Source: Pempheris klunzingeri | Lineage: Eukaryota > Chordata > Actinopteri > Acropomatiformes > Pempheridae | Direction: 5' to 3' | Assembly: GCF_042242105.1 (NCBI RefSeq) | Contig: NC_092018.1 | Coordinates: 23,898,667-23,962,666 of the forward strand | DNA: 64,000 nucleotides | Shown here: piece by piece, positions 13,296 to 27,100 of the stretch | How positions within the stretch are numbered: the first letter of the stretch is position 1 | How the letters are laid out: each line of letters opens with the position of its first letter | The notes under the pieces: generated by a model | What the model saw: only the letters and a program-made list of their open reading frames with translations | The model's database searches: none | Told to the model about the DNA's origin: nothing | Made by a program: the position numbers and the translations under genes

Positions 13296-13621
13296 GGTTA
13301 AAGGGCGAAGCCTATATGAAATAGAACGTTGGTTACTTTCTGTAACTCCAGATTCTAGGAGTATAGGCATAGCCCTTTAAGCTGTGGGCCCTACTGGCTC
13401 CACCTACGTCAGCTGAAGAAAAAGCTGGCTTATTTGGGAGCAGATATCAGGTCACGCAGGTGTTATATACCACTCATGCAGACCTGGTTGTGGCCCGTGC
13501 ACAGCACAAGGGCGCGAAAGAAATCTTCAGGACTGCGCATGTGCGAGGAAATAAACCCAATGCAACTGGATGCGACTGCTCTTAAAGGGCTACGCCTATA
13601 CTCATAGAATCTGGGGTTACA
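13296..13621. repeat. Foldback/MITE-like repeat with a long imperfect hairpin
   Basis: AAGGGCGAAGCCTATATGAA to GGTTAC (13301-13335) is an imperfect inverted copy of GTAACTCCAGATTCTAGGAG to AGCCCTTTAA (13342-13380). A third unit, TTAAAGGGCTACGCCTATAC to GGGGTTAC at 13583-13620, is again inverted relative to the second. The two outer units bound about 320 bp. No open frame. Confidence 0.7.
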
Positions 13622-14933
13622 GAGGACAATGTTTTAAATTAAAATTATGGCTAGATCTTACACATTGCATCTTTAAAACATTATTCTTTGCCTGGTCCAC
13701 TACTTCAGTCTGCCTGTGTTTCACCAGCCAAACATCCTCTTCCACAGCACTCCTGCTTTGTAATTTCATTAAAAGCATTGGAACGGTACAATACATACTA
13801 TCTCTTTCACTGACATGAACCTTAAGCAATCCTCACCTCTGCCAAGCAGACCTAACTTAAAAACTTGAATATGCCCTCATTGCACTGCGTATTGTCTGAG
13901 TGTGCTAGAGGTTAAGTGCCCCATTAACCCTGAACCAACAAGTGTCAGTATACCCTGGACCAACATGAGTCAGAGTGTGGGTTTGTGTAAAAGAAGGCTT
14001 AACTAAGACAGACAGGATCTAAAAAGTCTCATTGCTAAAAATAACTTTGGGCAAGAGATGTTAATTGTTGATGACGGCAGAGAGAGAATAATCATCATCA
14101 TCTCCCATCAGACAGGAAAAATCAATCAAATGGCTAGTTAGAATAAGCTGATGCTTCTGCAGAGGAGATGGATGGGTTTCATTTATTCAGCACTGCTGCA
14201 TGTTGACACCAATATGTCTGTGTGAGTTTGTGTGTGTGCGTGTTTACTTCTGTTTATGTATATGTGGTTTAAATGTAGTGTATGCACATATTACACACAC
14301 ACACACCCACCGTCATTTCAGTTTTAATGCCATAACCATACATCACATTATGGTGCTTCTCTTTAGACGCATTAGCACTTTCACAGGGTGCACACACACA
14401 CACACACAGGGTGGGGGCTGGGAATTGCCATTAAATCCGCAACCAGGATGAAATACTACAATAGGTGTCCACCAAGAGATTTATAGATTGTGAATTCTTA
14501 GAAATAAGTATATTAACTGTTTACTAGACAGGCCTTTATTTCTGCTCATGCTGGTCAGGATGTATACACAGTGTAGCTTAAACTAGTGTCAGAGGACAAA
14601 TGATATTTGGGTTTATGCACCGTTCTTACACATTCTATACATAATTCTAGTCCCAGCTTTCAACACAGACATCCAGTCAAAGGGTTTCCATCAGTAATAG
14701 AGGTCCATAGAGCCTCAAAGCAACTGGATCCTAACAAATACACAAATTGACATTCCCTGACAAATGTACTACTTTCTTTCTCAAGTTAGCTGTAAACTTT
14801 ATAGCAGAACCTTTGGCTCATATTCTTACCTTCTCCAACAATGATACTCCCAACATAATGGAAATATGCCTATGTTCTCTCTTTGCTGAAAGGAGGGGAT
14901 CCCTCAGTTGGGTGGATGTTAATGGGAAATTGC

Positions 14934-15256
14934 TGTATATGCTGACTGTTCCTTACTGTGTATGCTGATTGTGCCTTTCTGCATTTGCTGCCTTTTTCAT
15001 TTGATAGAAGATTACCAACTGTATGTAATTACATGTTCCTCCCAGCACTTTTTGATTCCTGATTCCTACCCCAACTGTACTCACAAGATAAGCTGTTTTG
15101 GTGTACGTCATGATGATTCACCCCACGCACTGTGTGCTATAAATATCCTGTGTGTGAAACTCACGGTCAGGCGTCTACAGAGACCACGGTCTCTGTATGA
15201 ACTGTTCGCTCTTCTTGTACAAGAATAAAAGACAAAAGACAACTTTGGTGCTCACC
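14934..15256 (+). mobile_element. Probable solo LTR
   Basis: A stretch starting with TG and ending with CA contains TATAAATA (15139-15146) and, 78 bp later, AATAAA (15224-15229), the promoter/poly(A) spacing of a U3-R unit. No target-site duplication or internal retroviral sequence could be seen beside it. The borders are tentative. Confidence 0.4.
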
Positions 15257-15259
15257 ATT

Positions 15260-16200
15260 AGATTTTTCCATGACAAGGCAGTGCAAAAGACATTGTGCAG
15301 CTCAGATTTTTCCAAGGCAAATGTAATCTACATTACTGTTTTATCTGGGCATGCTGTAAGTTGGTTTTCAAATTACTTGTCAACTAAAGCACAATTTGTC
15401 TAGTTTGCTCCTCTCTTTATCAAAAGGGGTGCCCCAGGGTTCCATAATAGGACCACTACTGTTCTCCAGATTTGTAAATAATGTCTGTGATAACTTATCA
15501 AAGCCGTTTTCCATTTCATGTTATCTATTGCATATCCCCTTCAATAGTAGAAACCCTTGAATTCCTGCAGTCTCCCTTTGATGTTGTTCAGTCCCAATTA
15601 ACTCATCTTAAGTTGGTGTTAAATGCAGACAACTGAAAGTTTAAGCAATAGAGTTTATTTATTTGCAGTGAGCTCTCAAGTACTTTGTTGAAATGGTCAC
15701 ACATGTTTGGGTATTTTTATTGATCAGAACATGACATTCAAATCAGACACTGAAAATCTTGTTTCCAAGCTTTTTACCTTTATTGGATTACAGTGATCTG
15801 CTCTTTTGGATTCACCTGACCAGTGCCAAAAGAAGTTGAATACTGTATACCATATTGTTGTATTCTGTATTCTGTATACTGCTGCTAAGTGGCCATCTCT
15901 GTATGTCTGCAGCCTTTTGTATTGGTTGGCTTTTATATATAAATCTCTCCTTGGGCTAGCCCTCTTTATTTGTGTACAAACATACATATGTAAAAACCAA
16001 AACCAATATGGTCTATGCTCTCAAAACATTCTTCAGATGGTCTCCAGAGTTAGAACAGAATTAAGCAAAAAAGCTTTTAAATATGTGGCAACTTATTCCT
16101 GGAAAAATAGGCAGAAGGACCTGACATTGTAGAGCTGATTACATTTGGGGAATTTAAGCTGATTTTAAAAGATCAAGACGGTAGTGGTCTTGGTCAGCGT
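15260..16200 (+). mobile_element. Decayed LINE (RT C-terminal half)
   Basis: Blocks in order: AVSWFSNYLSTKAQF, QSPFDVVQSQLTHLKLVLNA, AAKWPSLYVCSLLYWLAFIY, YKSLLGLALF and SRVRTELSKKAFKYVA with SWKN. They follow the order of a teleost LINE reverse transcriptase tail. Multiple frameshifts and stops make it inactive. It lies immediately right of a probable solo LTR. Confidence 0.7.
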
Positions 16201-16915
16201 GGCTGCTCCTGACTTTTCTTTTATTGCATATTAACTGGATATTGGGTTCACTTGTGTGTGACAGTTTTATGTGTGTGTGTGTTCATCTCTCATCTTTCAA
16301 TGAGAGACATTGAGACACTCAATGAGACCTACTTGGTTAAATAGTGTATACTGTATATATCAACCTCTTGCTGTGGTGTTATACTGTGCTTTGTGAAATG
16401 TTTGATTAAAAGGAATGAAGGCAAGTAGACTTCAATATGTATTTGACAAGCTGTGATTTGGAAATGGTATTCTGTTTCACATGAGTTGAACTCAACTCAA
16501 AATATAGAAACACAAGATCTTATCATGAATAGATGACTTTGTGCAAATGTACATGCTACATTGTAGACTTCCCAGTCCTGGGGAATGGATTTTTCTTTCA
16601 CAGCAAATGGGGGAAAGCAGTGTTTTACCCAAACGCTACACCAGCGGTGTAGTAAAAACCAGCATTGAAGCCTTACTTTTTACTGCCATCTAGTGAGCAA
16701 TTTCAGCGCTGTGCTGACTTGTCTGTGAAGCTGTTTTGATGAAACAAGGGGGAAAGATACATGGCAGGATTATAAGAAACACCGTTTCACTAAATGTTCG
16801 CCAAATTGCTGTCCTAATAGTTGTGCTGGTGAAGGAACAGACAACAGACAATCACAGGGTTCCTATCAGTGATCAGGAACCAGTTTCATGGCAATAATAG
16901 AATCAAGTGCTTAAA

Positions 16916-17130
16916 AGAAGATAAGATAAGATAAGATATACTTTATTTTCCCCGTGGCAAACTTTTTCCTGGACTCCGTCCAGCTGCAGTTTACAATATA
17001 GAAAAACAACAGAATAGAAAGAACTAAAATTAAAATTAAATAAAAGTGCAGGGGTGTGTGCATGCAGGTTATGTTACTGTGTGGCAGCACAATTGTATTG
17101 TAATTGTTTACAAGAGCTATCAACAACTTT
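16916..17130 (-). mobile_element. LINE 3' tail, minus strand
   Basis: Starts with (AGATA)n and ATACTTTATTTTCCCCGTGG, the complement of a CR1/Rex1-type 3' end (CCACGGGGAAAATAAAGTAT). Nothing coding is attached. The right edge is uncertain. Confidence 0.55.
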
Positions 17131-17435
17131 GTTACCAATTATGCAAGTACAGCAACAATAAAGCACATCCCTGCCAGTAGAAACAAATGGTTATTTTCTA
17201 CCACAACATTCAGTACATAAAAGTTTTTTGGTGGTACAAGTCTAATTTTTGAAGTGTGAATTAAAATACAGAATCATGAATAATTAAATAACTGAATATC
17301 AATACCAATACTACAACAACTACTACTATTAATAAGAATAATAAAGACAATTAATTGATTTGCTTTGAGGCATTTAGTCATTAAAAACCTAAAAATGTAT
17401 CCAACAAGAGGTGTATTCAAAGTGACTGGGCGTGG

Positions 17436-17495
17436 TTTAACGTCATGACGTATGTAGTCTTACGTAAACCGCTCCGCGCAAAAATTCAAACGCTG
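17436..17495 (+). promoter_or_regulatory. Putative ncaph promoter with CRE-like palindrome, E2F-like and CHR-like sites
   Basis: A perfect 12-bp palindrome ACGTCATGACGT (17440-17451) resembles a doubled CRE/ATF half-site. It is followed by CCGCGCAAAAA (17474-17484), an E2F/CDE-like site on the minus strand, and at once by TTCAAA (17485-17490), the reverse complement of the CHR core TTTGAA. CDE/CHLE plus CHR is the known DREAM/MuvB signature of G2/M genes. The short spacing to the proposed leader exon supports a core-promoter role; function is inferred. Confidence 0.5.
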
Positions 17496-17519
17496 AACAG
17501 GAAGAAAAACTACTACTAC

Positions 17520-17601
17520 TAGTTTTGCTCTGTTCTTGTGTGTCATATTATAAATTGTAACGAAACGCCAGACGGCCACATTGGAATTGAGACATTTCGA
17601 G
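17520..17601 (+). other. ncaph: Non-coding first exon of ncaph (5' UTR)
   Basis: The coding exon at 18151 is preceded directly by a splice acceptor, so an upstream leader exon is needed. A good donor (CGAG|GTACGT) lies at 17601/17602, just downstream of the E2F/CHR-like pair, and no ATG lies in the proposed leader. The left edge is a guess because no transcript data are available. Confidence 0.55.
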
Positions 17602-18150
17602 GTACGTAGGGCTGACCATGCAAGCGTTGTGCTAATGCTTTCTTTTTTTGGTCAGTGTGGTCAGTTTGTTAACAATGAGAACACGTCCATATTAGCTAGC
17701 ATTGTTGTGCTAAATTGCTATGCGCTGGGGGAACCTGGAGGCAACGCTTGTTTTCTGGTCTAGTTCTGGTGGAACGTGTTATTGGACAGATACGCCATGC
17801 TGTGTGAAATATGCTGTGTTTAGAAATATATTCACGTTAAGTTAAATCACTTTTTATTCTACTTGAAGTTAACGTCATAATCCCACTGGTTTATATCTGA
17901 GTGTCGTACGGGAGCCACATAGGACAAATCAGCACTTCGGAAATGTTTAGAATTAGAGTTTAGTTTAGAGATTAGGTCCGAGCCAGTGTTTTACTTATTT
18001 ACTACATTCTGCTTTTCACTAAAGTGTACACCTTTTCAACAAGCATACAGAAAACCTGTATCAGGTAGTTTGTTGTACTGTAGAATTCAGTTACTGCCGT
18101 TTTTCTTGGACCTGTGTCAACATGCGTTTGTATGTTTCTCTATCTATAAG

Positions 18151-21100
18151 ATGAGTGCAGCCTCCACACCCGTCTCCCGGGTACGTCAAGGATGGACATC
18201 GTCCTCCTTAAAAAACAAGGGTCTGTCTCCTGCGGCCTGCAGCACCCCGCTGCTGACGGCCTTCCCCGGCAACGATGATGAGCAGGAGCGACGTCAGCGC
18301 CGGAGGTCGAGAATCATTGATCTGCAAGCTGCCACCGACTCCTCCTTCAATGACTCTGCGTCTCACAGGTAGGCTGTGGAGATTAAGATTTGGCAAACCG
18401 TTGCACATCAGTGTCAGTCTGTCACGTAGAGCTCGTAGTTTACGTTTGAGGTGACAACATTTTAAACCATGGTTGCAAAAGCCAATTTCTGCCTGCCCTT
18501 CTAATAGGCGTCAGGGAGCTTAAAGATAATCTCGTTTTTGTATGCAGTGCTACGGGGACTCCTGCAGCCGTGCCCAAGTTGTCAAATGCACAGATCTCAG
18601 AGCATTACTCCACCTGCATAAAACTCTCCACTGAGAATGTAAGTATATGTGTGCTGCTGCGTACATTATAGTGTCTGGATCTTAGAAAATCATTCACTGT
18701 TTCAAACAGTGTGTATTTTGAAGTGTTATAATAACCACCCTGGAAATGTAGTCTCTTATCTTTTACATTTTCTGTGTGTCTTTTTTTTTTTTTTTGGCAG
18801 AAAATCACCACCAAAAATGCATTTGGTCTGCATCTGATTGATTACATGGCTGATATTCTCAAACAGAAGGATTCTGAGCTCACAAACTTCAAGGTTTGAG
18901 TTGTCTTTTTTTTTTTTTTAATCCGTTTCGATAACTCCCATGGTTTCCCAGAAGCCTTTGAACTTTAGATTAATTTAATGAATTTGAATCAAATGTATGA
19001 TACTTTGTCTGTTGTAGCTATTTCCCTGCTTTATCCTTGTAGTCATGAAAAACATAGAAGACTTTGTAGTCATCTATCTTGGATCTGAATCCAGTGATGT
19101 ATAGCATCCAAGTTAAAGCCTGTTGAAAGGTGTTGATAAGTTATGCAGTCTAGGATGGGGTTTTATCTGATGAGAGGTCGTTCCACTCATTCTGATAAGG
19201 CATCCTGACTTCAACCTACTGAAAGCTGCAAACACACTTTTGTCGGAAGGGGTTGTTGTGATGATGTAAAAAAATATATATATATATGAGCAGTGCTTTT
19301 CAAGGTAGAAATGCCATGAAATAGTCATTGTTTGGCTCATTTCACAAGCAGTGTGTGTTCTCTTGAAGGTGGCAGCTGGCACTTTAGATGCCAGTACCAA
19401 GATCTATGCTGTGAGGGTTGATGCTGTTCATGCCGACGCCTACCGGGTCCTAGGTGGTCTGGGAGCCGAGACCAAACCTGGAGAGGGTGAGAGCATCATC
19501 AGTGTGGTTTACTTACTTTTCTTTGTGTTGTTGGATTTTCATTTAAATGTACTGAATTATACACTGGAGCTAGAAGCTCAACGTTGTTCTATAAGATGTA
19601 ATACTTGGTCTTACCTGCACTGTTGTGTTATTTGAACACCACTTGAGGTTTTCCGTTTTGTTTTGTTTTTTCTCCCATATTTTGAATATATCCAGACCAT
19701 GGTCTGAAGGAGGAGGGTGGAGATGAGGGGGCTGAAGTGACTGCCAAGCAGCCGAAGAAAAAAAGGCCTCCAAAGCGGACAGTAGAGCAGAACCTGAGCA
19801 ACATCAATAGTGCTGACTCTGATAGGAAGTGCGAGGTAACGTGTTATCTTACAGGACAATATAACTTCAATTGAGATCCACCTCAACTCTATTTGGATTA
19901 TACTATATTATATATATTATATTATTATATATAATATTATATTGTACTGTTGGACATAGTTCAGTTATGTCAAGTACTATTGCTATTTACCATCTTTTGT
20001 GTCATTAGATCTATGGCACTTGAATGAAAACATTCTTCTTTAAATAATGTGCTTGAAAGTTGCTCCATCCACACAAACTTTTTGAGGGACTCAGGAATAC
20101 GTATGTTTGGATGATCCAATACTTCCAGGAGTAAAAAAAAAGTCCTAATTCCAGAGATTGGTGGTGAAGTTTACAGTGCTTAACATCAAACCTAGACGCC
20201 ACAACCGCTTCAATATGTGTACCACTTGTTCACAAAACATAGAAACACTTAGCATCACTAGGATAAATATTAAACATTTTTATTTATCAGTAAAAGAATG
20301 AGAAGGAAGAAATCTTTCAGGGCATATCTCCATATAAACATTTTCTATCCAGCCTTGTAAAAGGTAAACAAAACGCAAAATTATATTGATTAAAATGGTT
20401 ATATTATCTATTTATTATTATTATTATATTATTCATTGGCAGCAGTAACAAGAGAGTACGCTAGGTTAGCACCATTGTTGGAATGGAATAAAGTATGTAT
20501 TTTATTTGAGGAACGAACGGATAGCAGTGGAGGGAACCAAGCAGGTGACAGCCATGGCTGGAGGGATGTTTTCGGGTTGTCCTTCCGTCCCTCCCATCGT
20601 CATGAACAAGATATCTCAGGAATGCCGTATCTTGGACTCAAGGATGAACTGATTAGATTTTGGTGGTTAAAGTCAAGGTCACATGCTTTTGGCCATAACT
20701 CAAGAATTTTATCCCATTATCTATGGTTTTTGTGTAAAATTTGTCATAATTAGCATATGAAGTGATGACACTATATCCAAAAGATCAAAAGTCAACTTCC
20801 CTGGGAAATCACAATTTTGAAAAAACATTTTCTGGCCATTATTCTACACCACAACTAAGGAAGGAAAGCGGAAGTCGTGACCATATTTCACATTTGGTTG
20901 GCTGCGGCGATATTTCTAGGCGTGTGTGTCCTGCGTCTGACTGAGAAAAAGATGTCGCGGTAGTAACATTACATATGTTTTTCAATTTCTTTCTGTGGCA
21001 CACACAGGCTCACACAAACTTGCTAGACTCATTCACAGACACAGCTTACTGGTACAGGTAACACTTGGTGCAGTTAAGTTGTGGGTGTTGAAGAAGTTAA

Positions 21101-24100
21101 GCACTCTAAATCTTACTAAGATAAAAAACTGAGGTAAAAGTATGTAAGCAATATAGCAAAATATACTTGAAATGCTCATTGTGCAGTTCCCATCAGTGTT
21201 TTACTATTATACCTGATGTTTTTGGATTAATGTTACTGCTACATTAATGTGACTGTTGCATTTTACAGCTGTTGAAATGTAGGGTTGTGCTAATTTTAAC
21301 TACTTTGTATACTATTTGATAGTTTAATCTACAGCAATGCATTACGATCTATAAGATCATAATGTTTGTAGCCTCGTTGTTCTGTGAGAACCACTATCTC
21401 TAAAAAGTCAAGTTCACAATTACCACTCTATAATCTATAATCAGATCTATAATTTGTCAAAAAACACAAGTTTTATCAGGTACCCACCTAGTTGCCTCAA
21501 ATCACCACCTGTAAGTCCCGGTGACTCTCTATATTCAAAGCCTATCAACGTCACTGAATTGGTGACACTTATCTTGGGTCTTGACCACAGGCTGTACAGG
21601 AGAAGTGGATGTAGCTTCCAGGTCTGATCAGTGAAGCCAATGTCCAAGTGCCTTAAACCTGCATTCTTTCTAAAGGCCAACAGGGAGCGACTCCACTAGT
21701 TGCCAAAATGCCAAACCTGAGGCTTCAAAACGCTAGTCCACAAACCAATGGGTGACACCATGATGGATATTTCTACTTTTTTGTACGGTCTATTATCTGT
21801 ACAGATATGGATGTGAACTGCAACTTGACTGATAGAGAGAGGCATAGTAGTCCCAGGTGGTAATTCTAGTTTTTCACTTAGTCTGAGGTCCTAATTTTGT
21901 AGGCTTTACGTTCAGTATGCAGTCATGAGGGTCACATTAAAGGTCACTTTGCTCAAGTGTTAAACCATGGCAATTACAGCTTATCATTCTGTCATTGACT
22001 AAAACTTTATAATTGCCTAATATCCATCATGTGTGACTGATATCTGATAAGATATTCCTTTATTAGTCCCACAGCAACATTAAGTTCATTTTTGATGAGA
22101 TGGATGATATGATGTGAAGACATGGATCACTAAGCTGCTGTCTTAGAAGGAGCACTGAGCAATTTCTGCAGGTTTTCTTTTATCTTTGGTCTCTAATACG
22201 ACTGCACCACCTTTCAAACCAACTGTTTCTTGTGCTCAAATAACCCAAAGACATTACCACATATGAAGGTTTGTTTTTTAGTGAACTGTATTCGTATTTT
22301 TTTTTTTTTTTTTTTACCTCAGTTTCCTTTTTCATATGGCTGTGACATGATTAACTGTTTTTACCCACCCAGGTGGACCCCATGTTTCAGCGCATGGCGT
22401 CATCCTTCGATGAAAGCAGCACAGCTGGTGTCTTCCTGTCAGTCCTCTTCAGTGAGAACAGTCGCTGCGAGCTGTTGTTTCCCTCTTACATGACCCTCCT
22501 GCAGTCCAGATCCTCTTACTCTCCTCCACCTTCGCAGGGAGTCCCAGCATCCCCATTCATGGGTAAAAACCATTTACCAAGCCCAAAAGATTTGTTTTCT
22601 TTATTTAAATGCTTTGATTTTTTTTTTTAGCTGCTTCTCAGTAGAAATATTTAACCCCAGCTTTCTGTTTTGTTTCTGCCAGCTGGACTGCAACGTTCCC
22701 AGGAGAAAAGCTCCATCTGCCCCTCACTGCAGGACTTCTCCTTCACTAGCTGGAACCCTGAGCAGGTTAGACAAACCATCTAACCACTACAACCACCCAA
22801 CCTAACATTATAAATTATTCTGATGGAAGTCTTTTATTTGATTAAGTGGTAATAGGACCAGCAATTCCTCTTCATAACACAATACCACCTTCAAGAATCC
22901 CCACATGAGCAGCATCAGATATTATATTAGGCCACAGTGGCAGGAAGAACTCACAGGAAGAAACCTTGAACAGAACCAGGCTCAAATGTGGGCGGCTTTC
23001 TGTCGGGGTCCGTGTTGGGGGAGAGGGAGAGAGAGAGACCAAAATACTAACTATAGTACTGACAGAAGGAATATGACTAATAGTATATATAATATACGAC
23101 TAATATTGGTAAAAAGTGGTGGCGGTGATTCATGAAGCCAGAGAACCACAGCAGGAGAGCCATGATCACGATCCACAGGAACCTGAGAGATGAGAAAAGC
23201 ACAGAAAGGCTTCCGGGGAAGATACCAAGTTAGTAACAGGCATTAAAGAGACACGAAGCATAAGAATGGAGAGGAAGAGGAGAAGAGAAGAGTCCTCTGT
23301 TTAACATATTTTACCGTTTATATCTCAGTTTATGTCTGAATGGTTTTAAAAGAGTGTATGACAGTCTTAGTACTGCCCCAAGGTTATATTGTGTGGAATA
23401 GCAGTGAAGGAAAATCTGCAGGAATGTCAGTGTGATGTTTTTGGGTTTTGAGGAGCAGTAGAAGTGTGCTTGGACATTTAGACATCAGATATCAGAGCAT
23501 TTATGAGTTATTGGACAAGGTCTGCAGAAAAATGCCTCCCGCTATAAGGCAGTGATGTTTTTATAAAAAAAAAAAAAAAAAATGTTTTGGTTGTCGAGAG
23601 AAGTTACATACTTGCAGGAGGCCGTTCAATTCCCCTTTAGTGGAATCTTTTTGTCAGCACCATCAGACCTGTGGCAAACACTGGAACTAACATTAGCTTG
23701 GAAGCTTATTGTTATTCTTAATGGGAAAGTGTCAACATTCATTGGTTAATCCTTCAATCCATTTAATGCCATTTATAGAGGTTCAGGTCATCAATTATAT
23801 CATAAGACATTATTGTTATGTGATGCTGTGAAGGTGCTGAAAATTGATATGATAATAGAAGATTGTGGACCTTGCTGTGTAATGTAGAAACTTACAGCTA
23901 AATAGTTGATTCAGTTATATTAATGTAAAAAGAGCATGTCACTAAACTGAACTATTGCCACAATAGATGATAGTGAGGTTTGGACAAGGCTACATATGAT
24001 CGTTTTCAGTCGGGTTGTCACTTTTTGTTCGATATTCAAATGGTCGTGTAAATATAGGAAAAAGTTAAGTACTGAAAGTGCTGATGTGCTCGAATTCAAA

Positions 24101-27100
24101 ATTAAAGTCTAATGTCAGTCTAAGTAGTTTGCTTTGAGGTCCAACAGAGAGTACTTGACCTATTGCATTGGAATGAATGAAATTATGTTTGTTTTTATTT
24201 AATCATGGTAGTTCAAATTTGTTCAACCTAGTCCTAGTGAGGAGTTTAACATCCAGGAATCTGGTCAAGGACTTCTTTTCAAGGACACTTTCAGATACCT
24301 TTGTCTGTCTGTCTGTTTTCTTTTAGACCATGAATCAGCTCTTGGAGAAACTGAAACAGGGCGAACACGTGTTTGATGTGAACGCTGAGCCTGAGCCTGA
24401 GCCTTACGAAGATGACTGCCCTGAATTTGATGCAGACAATGAAGATGGATTGCGTGACTGTGAGGAGAGATCCAAAGAGTTCAAGGAGGGCTGTGAGGCT
24501 TCTGGCTCTGGCAAAGGAAGGTAAGATCGTGAATTGTACAGCAGTGATTTGCTGAGAGGTAGAAGAACTCACTCTTTTACCACAGACCTTCTCATTTGTT
24601 TATTTAATCATTTTTTATTATCAGGTGAATTGGGCAAAGTTTTCCAGAGATGATTCTCTTTTCTTTTAACTTTTTGCGGCTTTTCTGCACTAATACTCCT
24701 TAATGTTGTTTGTATCTTGTGTTGGGATAAAAGGAATGCCTTTAAGTTCTACATAGGAAAAGAAAGCAGCCTCTTCTTAATGCCTACTTAAGCTCACACA
24801 TTTTAAAATGTATTACTCATATCATAAGTAAATGCATTGCCTATTATTGGCAGGAGAGTAGATATTTAATGTATTAGAACTACTATACATTTAACATTAG
24901 GACTACTGAATTGGTCAAAATCCAACTAGTACAGCCTCTACGAAGAGAAGGGTCATTTGTGTGCGTGCATGTCCTGATTTGAATGGTTTCTCATGCTGCT
25001 GTTATGGTGGCACAGAGATGTGATTCCAATCGGAGAGGGAGACATTGCCACCATGTGTCTGCAGCTGTCCTCTCAGCCCAGGGAGTATTCATACTTCAGC
25101 CCCAGGACCATGGCCACATGGGCTGGACCTGGCTACTGGCAGTTCAAACCAAAGCACAAATGTGAGTGAAATTCATGGTTTAAAACACAATTGGAGACAA
25201 CTGTGGTAGTTGAGTAGAAATGACAGAAGTAAGTGCCCTTGAGCAAGACATTTTTTGCTAATGTAGCCCGAACCTAGAGCTGTCTTGTGGCACTTCCCAG
25301 GGTGTTTCTAGTTTTGCTCAATAGCCATCCCATTTTATTTAATGGCAGAAAAGTAGCAACAAATATTTTTTATGCTGTGTTATAATTAATATGCATTAGA
25401 CTTATATTCATGTTTTGAGGTATACGGGGATGGTTGTTCTCCCTTATTAATGTGTGCAGCATAACAATTATCTGTTTCATCTGCCTGTTGTCATCACCTA
25501 TAGTGGACCATTTGCCTGACAAGGAGACACGTAAGAGAAAGCCCAAGAAGGCCTTTGAAATAGACTTCAATGATGATGTCAACTTTGACACCCATTTCCG
25601 CACCACAAGAGTAAGAACCCTTGCTACATTTGTCATTCGAAAAAACAATATATTAACTGTTCAGTTGTATTAATATTGTCTAATGTTTGTTGATCAGTAT
25701 TAAAGAAATTGTGTTACAGGTGGAAAAATATGATTATTTGCTTCCTTGGTTAGATGACGAGATGGATACCACTTGATCTTCTCATGTAACTCCCAATATG
25801 TTGAACCATGTGGGTGCATATCAGAGTAAACTTCCATTTGAAGAAAAACACCTAGAATATGCCAAAAACCTGTCTGTGGGCTGACATAAATATTTCTGAA
25901 AGAAGCCAGATACACTATAACATCTTTAACTGTTCCCTTCTTTCTGAATATGTCCAGTTACCCACCATTCCTTAAAAAAGCAGCTTGTTTGCAAACTAAT
26001 GAACTTGCATTGCTTGTTAGTTATCAAATCACACTCGGAAGTATTGGAAAGCCAACCATAAATAAGTCCGGGATTGAAATAGGTCATCAGTTTAGTCATG
26101 CAGTTGGTTTGCTCGCTCCATGTGATGGTGTCTTTCCTCAGATGGATGGAACTCAATAATGTTACTTATTTCATTCACAACCCTGTATTTTTCCCTGTGA
26201 TATTACTAGGTCTTAAGGTGGGAAATTGGCAGTACAGATTTGCCTGAGTTTTGATCCCTGCTCCCATTCACACATGAGTCCGTGCAGGAAATGTTGTGGA
26301 ACATTTCAGGGATAGACAGCATGTCAGAAGAACAGCCCAGGGCTTTGATAGTGTATCTAACATCAGAGTCAGTGGTCATCTATGTTCCATCTATCATAAT
26401 GTAGAGGTATTAATGCTATAACATGGCACTTTTTGGTGTAGTAACCATAGCAACACAACAACCAGTTCTTTAGGAATTATGTCTGATCCCGCTGGTGTCA
26501 CAGTTGGAGCTTAGGGAGTCTTTTATGTCTCTGGTTTTAGTTGACCGCGCATCAGTATAAATACTTAGTGTGGGTATTCTGCTCGTAAACTTGACCTGAC
26601 ATTTGTCTTTCCACCAAACAATTTTATGTCATGGACATGTCAGAGCAGATCTGAGCACAGGTTCAAGGTTGGTGTCTTGGCACACATCTCCACAACACAT
26701 ATTAAAGAGTTTTAGCACCAGTAATTCAATTCAGTGAAATAGGATGAAAATTTAGATTAAAAACTGACCTCTCTTTCTGTAGGGATTTGAGGCGCTGACC
26801 AAAATCTACCTGAACTGAATCTGATATCTGCCTTCCCCTCACAGGCCGCCACTACTAACAGCAAGTCTGCACTCAGTGCCAGCCATAAGAAAACAACCTT
26901 ACCAGCAGACTTCCAGTTCCCTCCAGAGGCACTCTCCCAGCTCAGCCTCAAACCCTCCAGCGTGGTGAGTCTTCACCACTTGTGACAGGGCCGGTGGAAG
27001 AGATTCAGAGTAGTGATGCACAAACATAGACATACTTTTTTTGTTTGTGGAATCTGATTACTTTACATGGTGGAAATGTAAAGCAATCACATAATTCACA

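Noticed and set aside
18208-18408. 66-codon minus-strand frame
   Set aside because: Shadow of ncaph coding exon 2.
24291-24572. 93-codon minus-strand frame
   Set aside because: It is the complement of ncaph exon 9, whose + strand reading matches the family and has correct splice sites.
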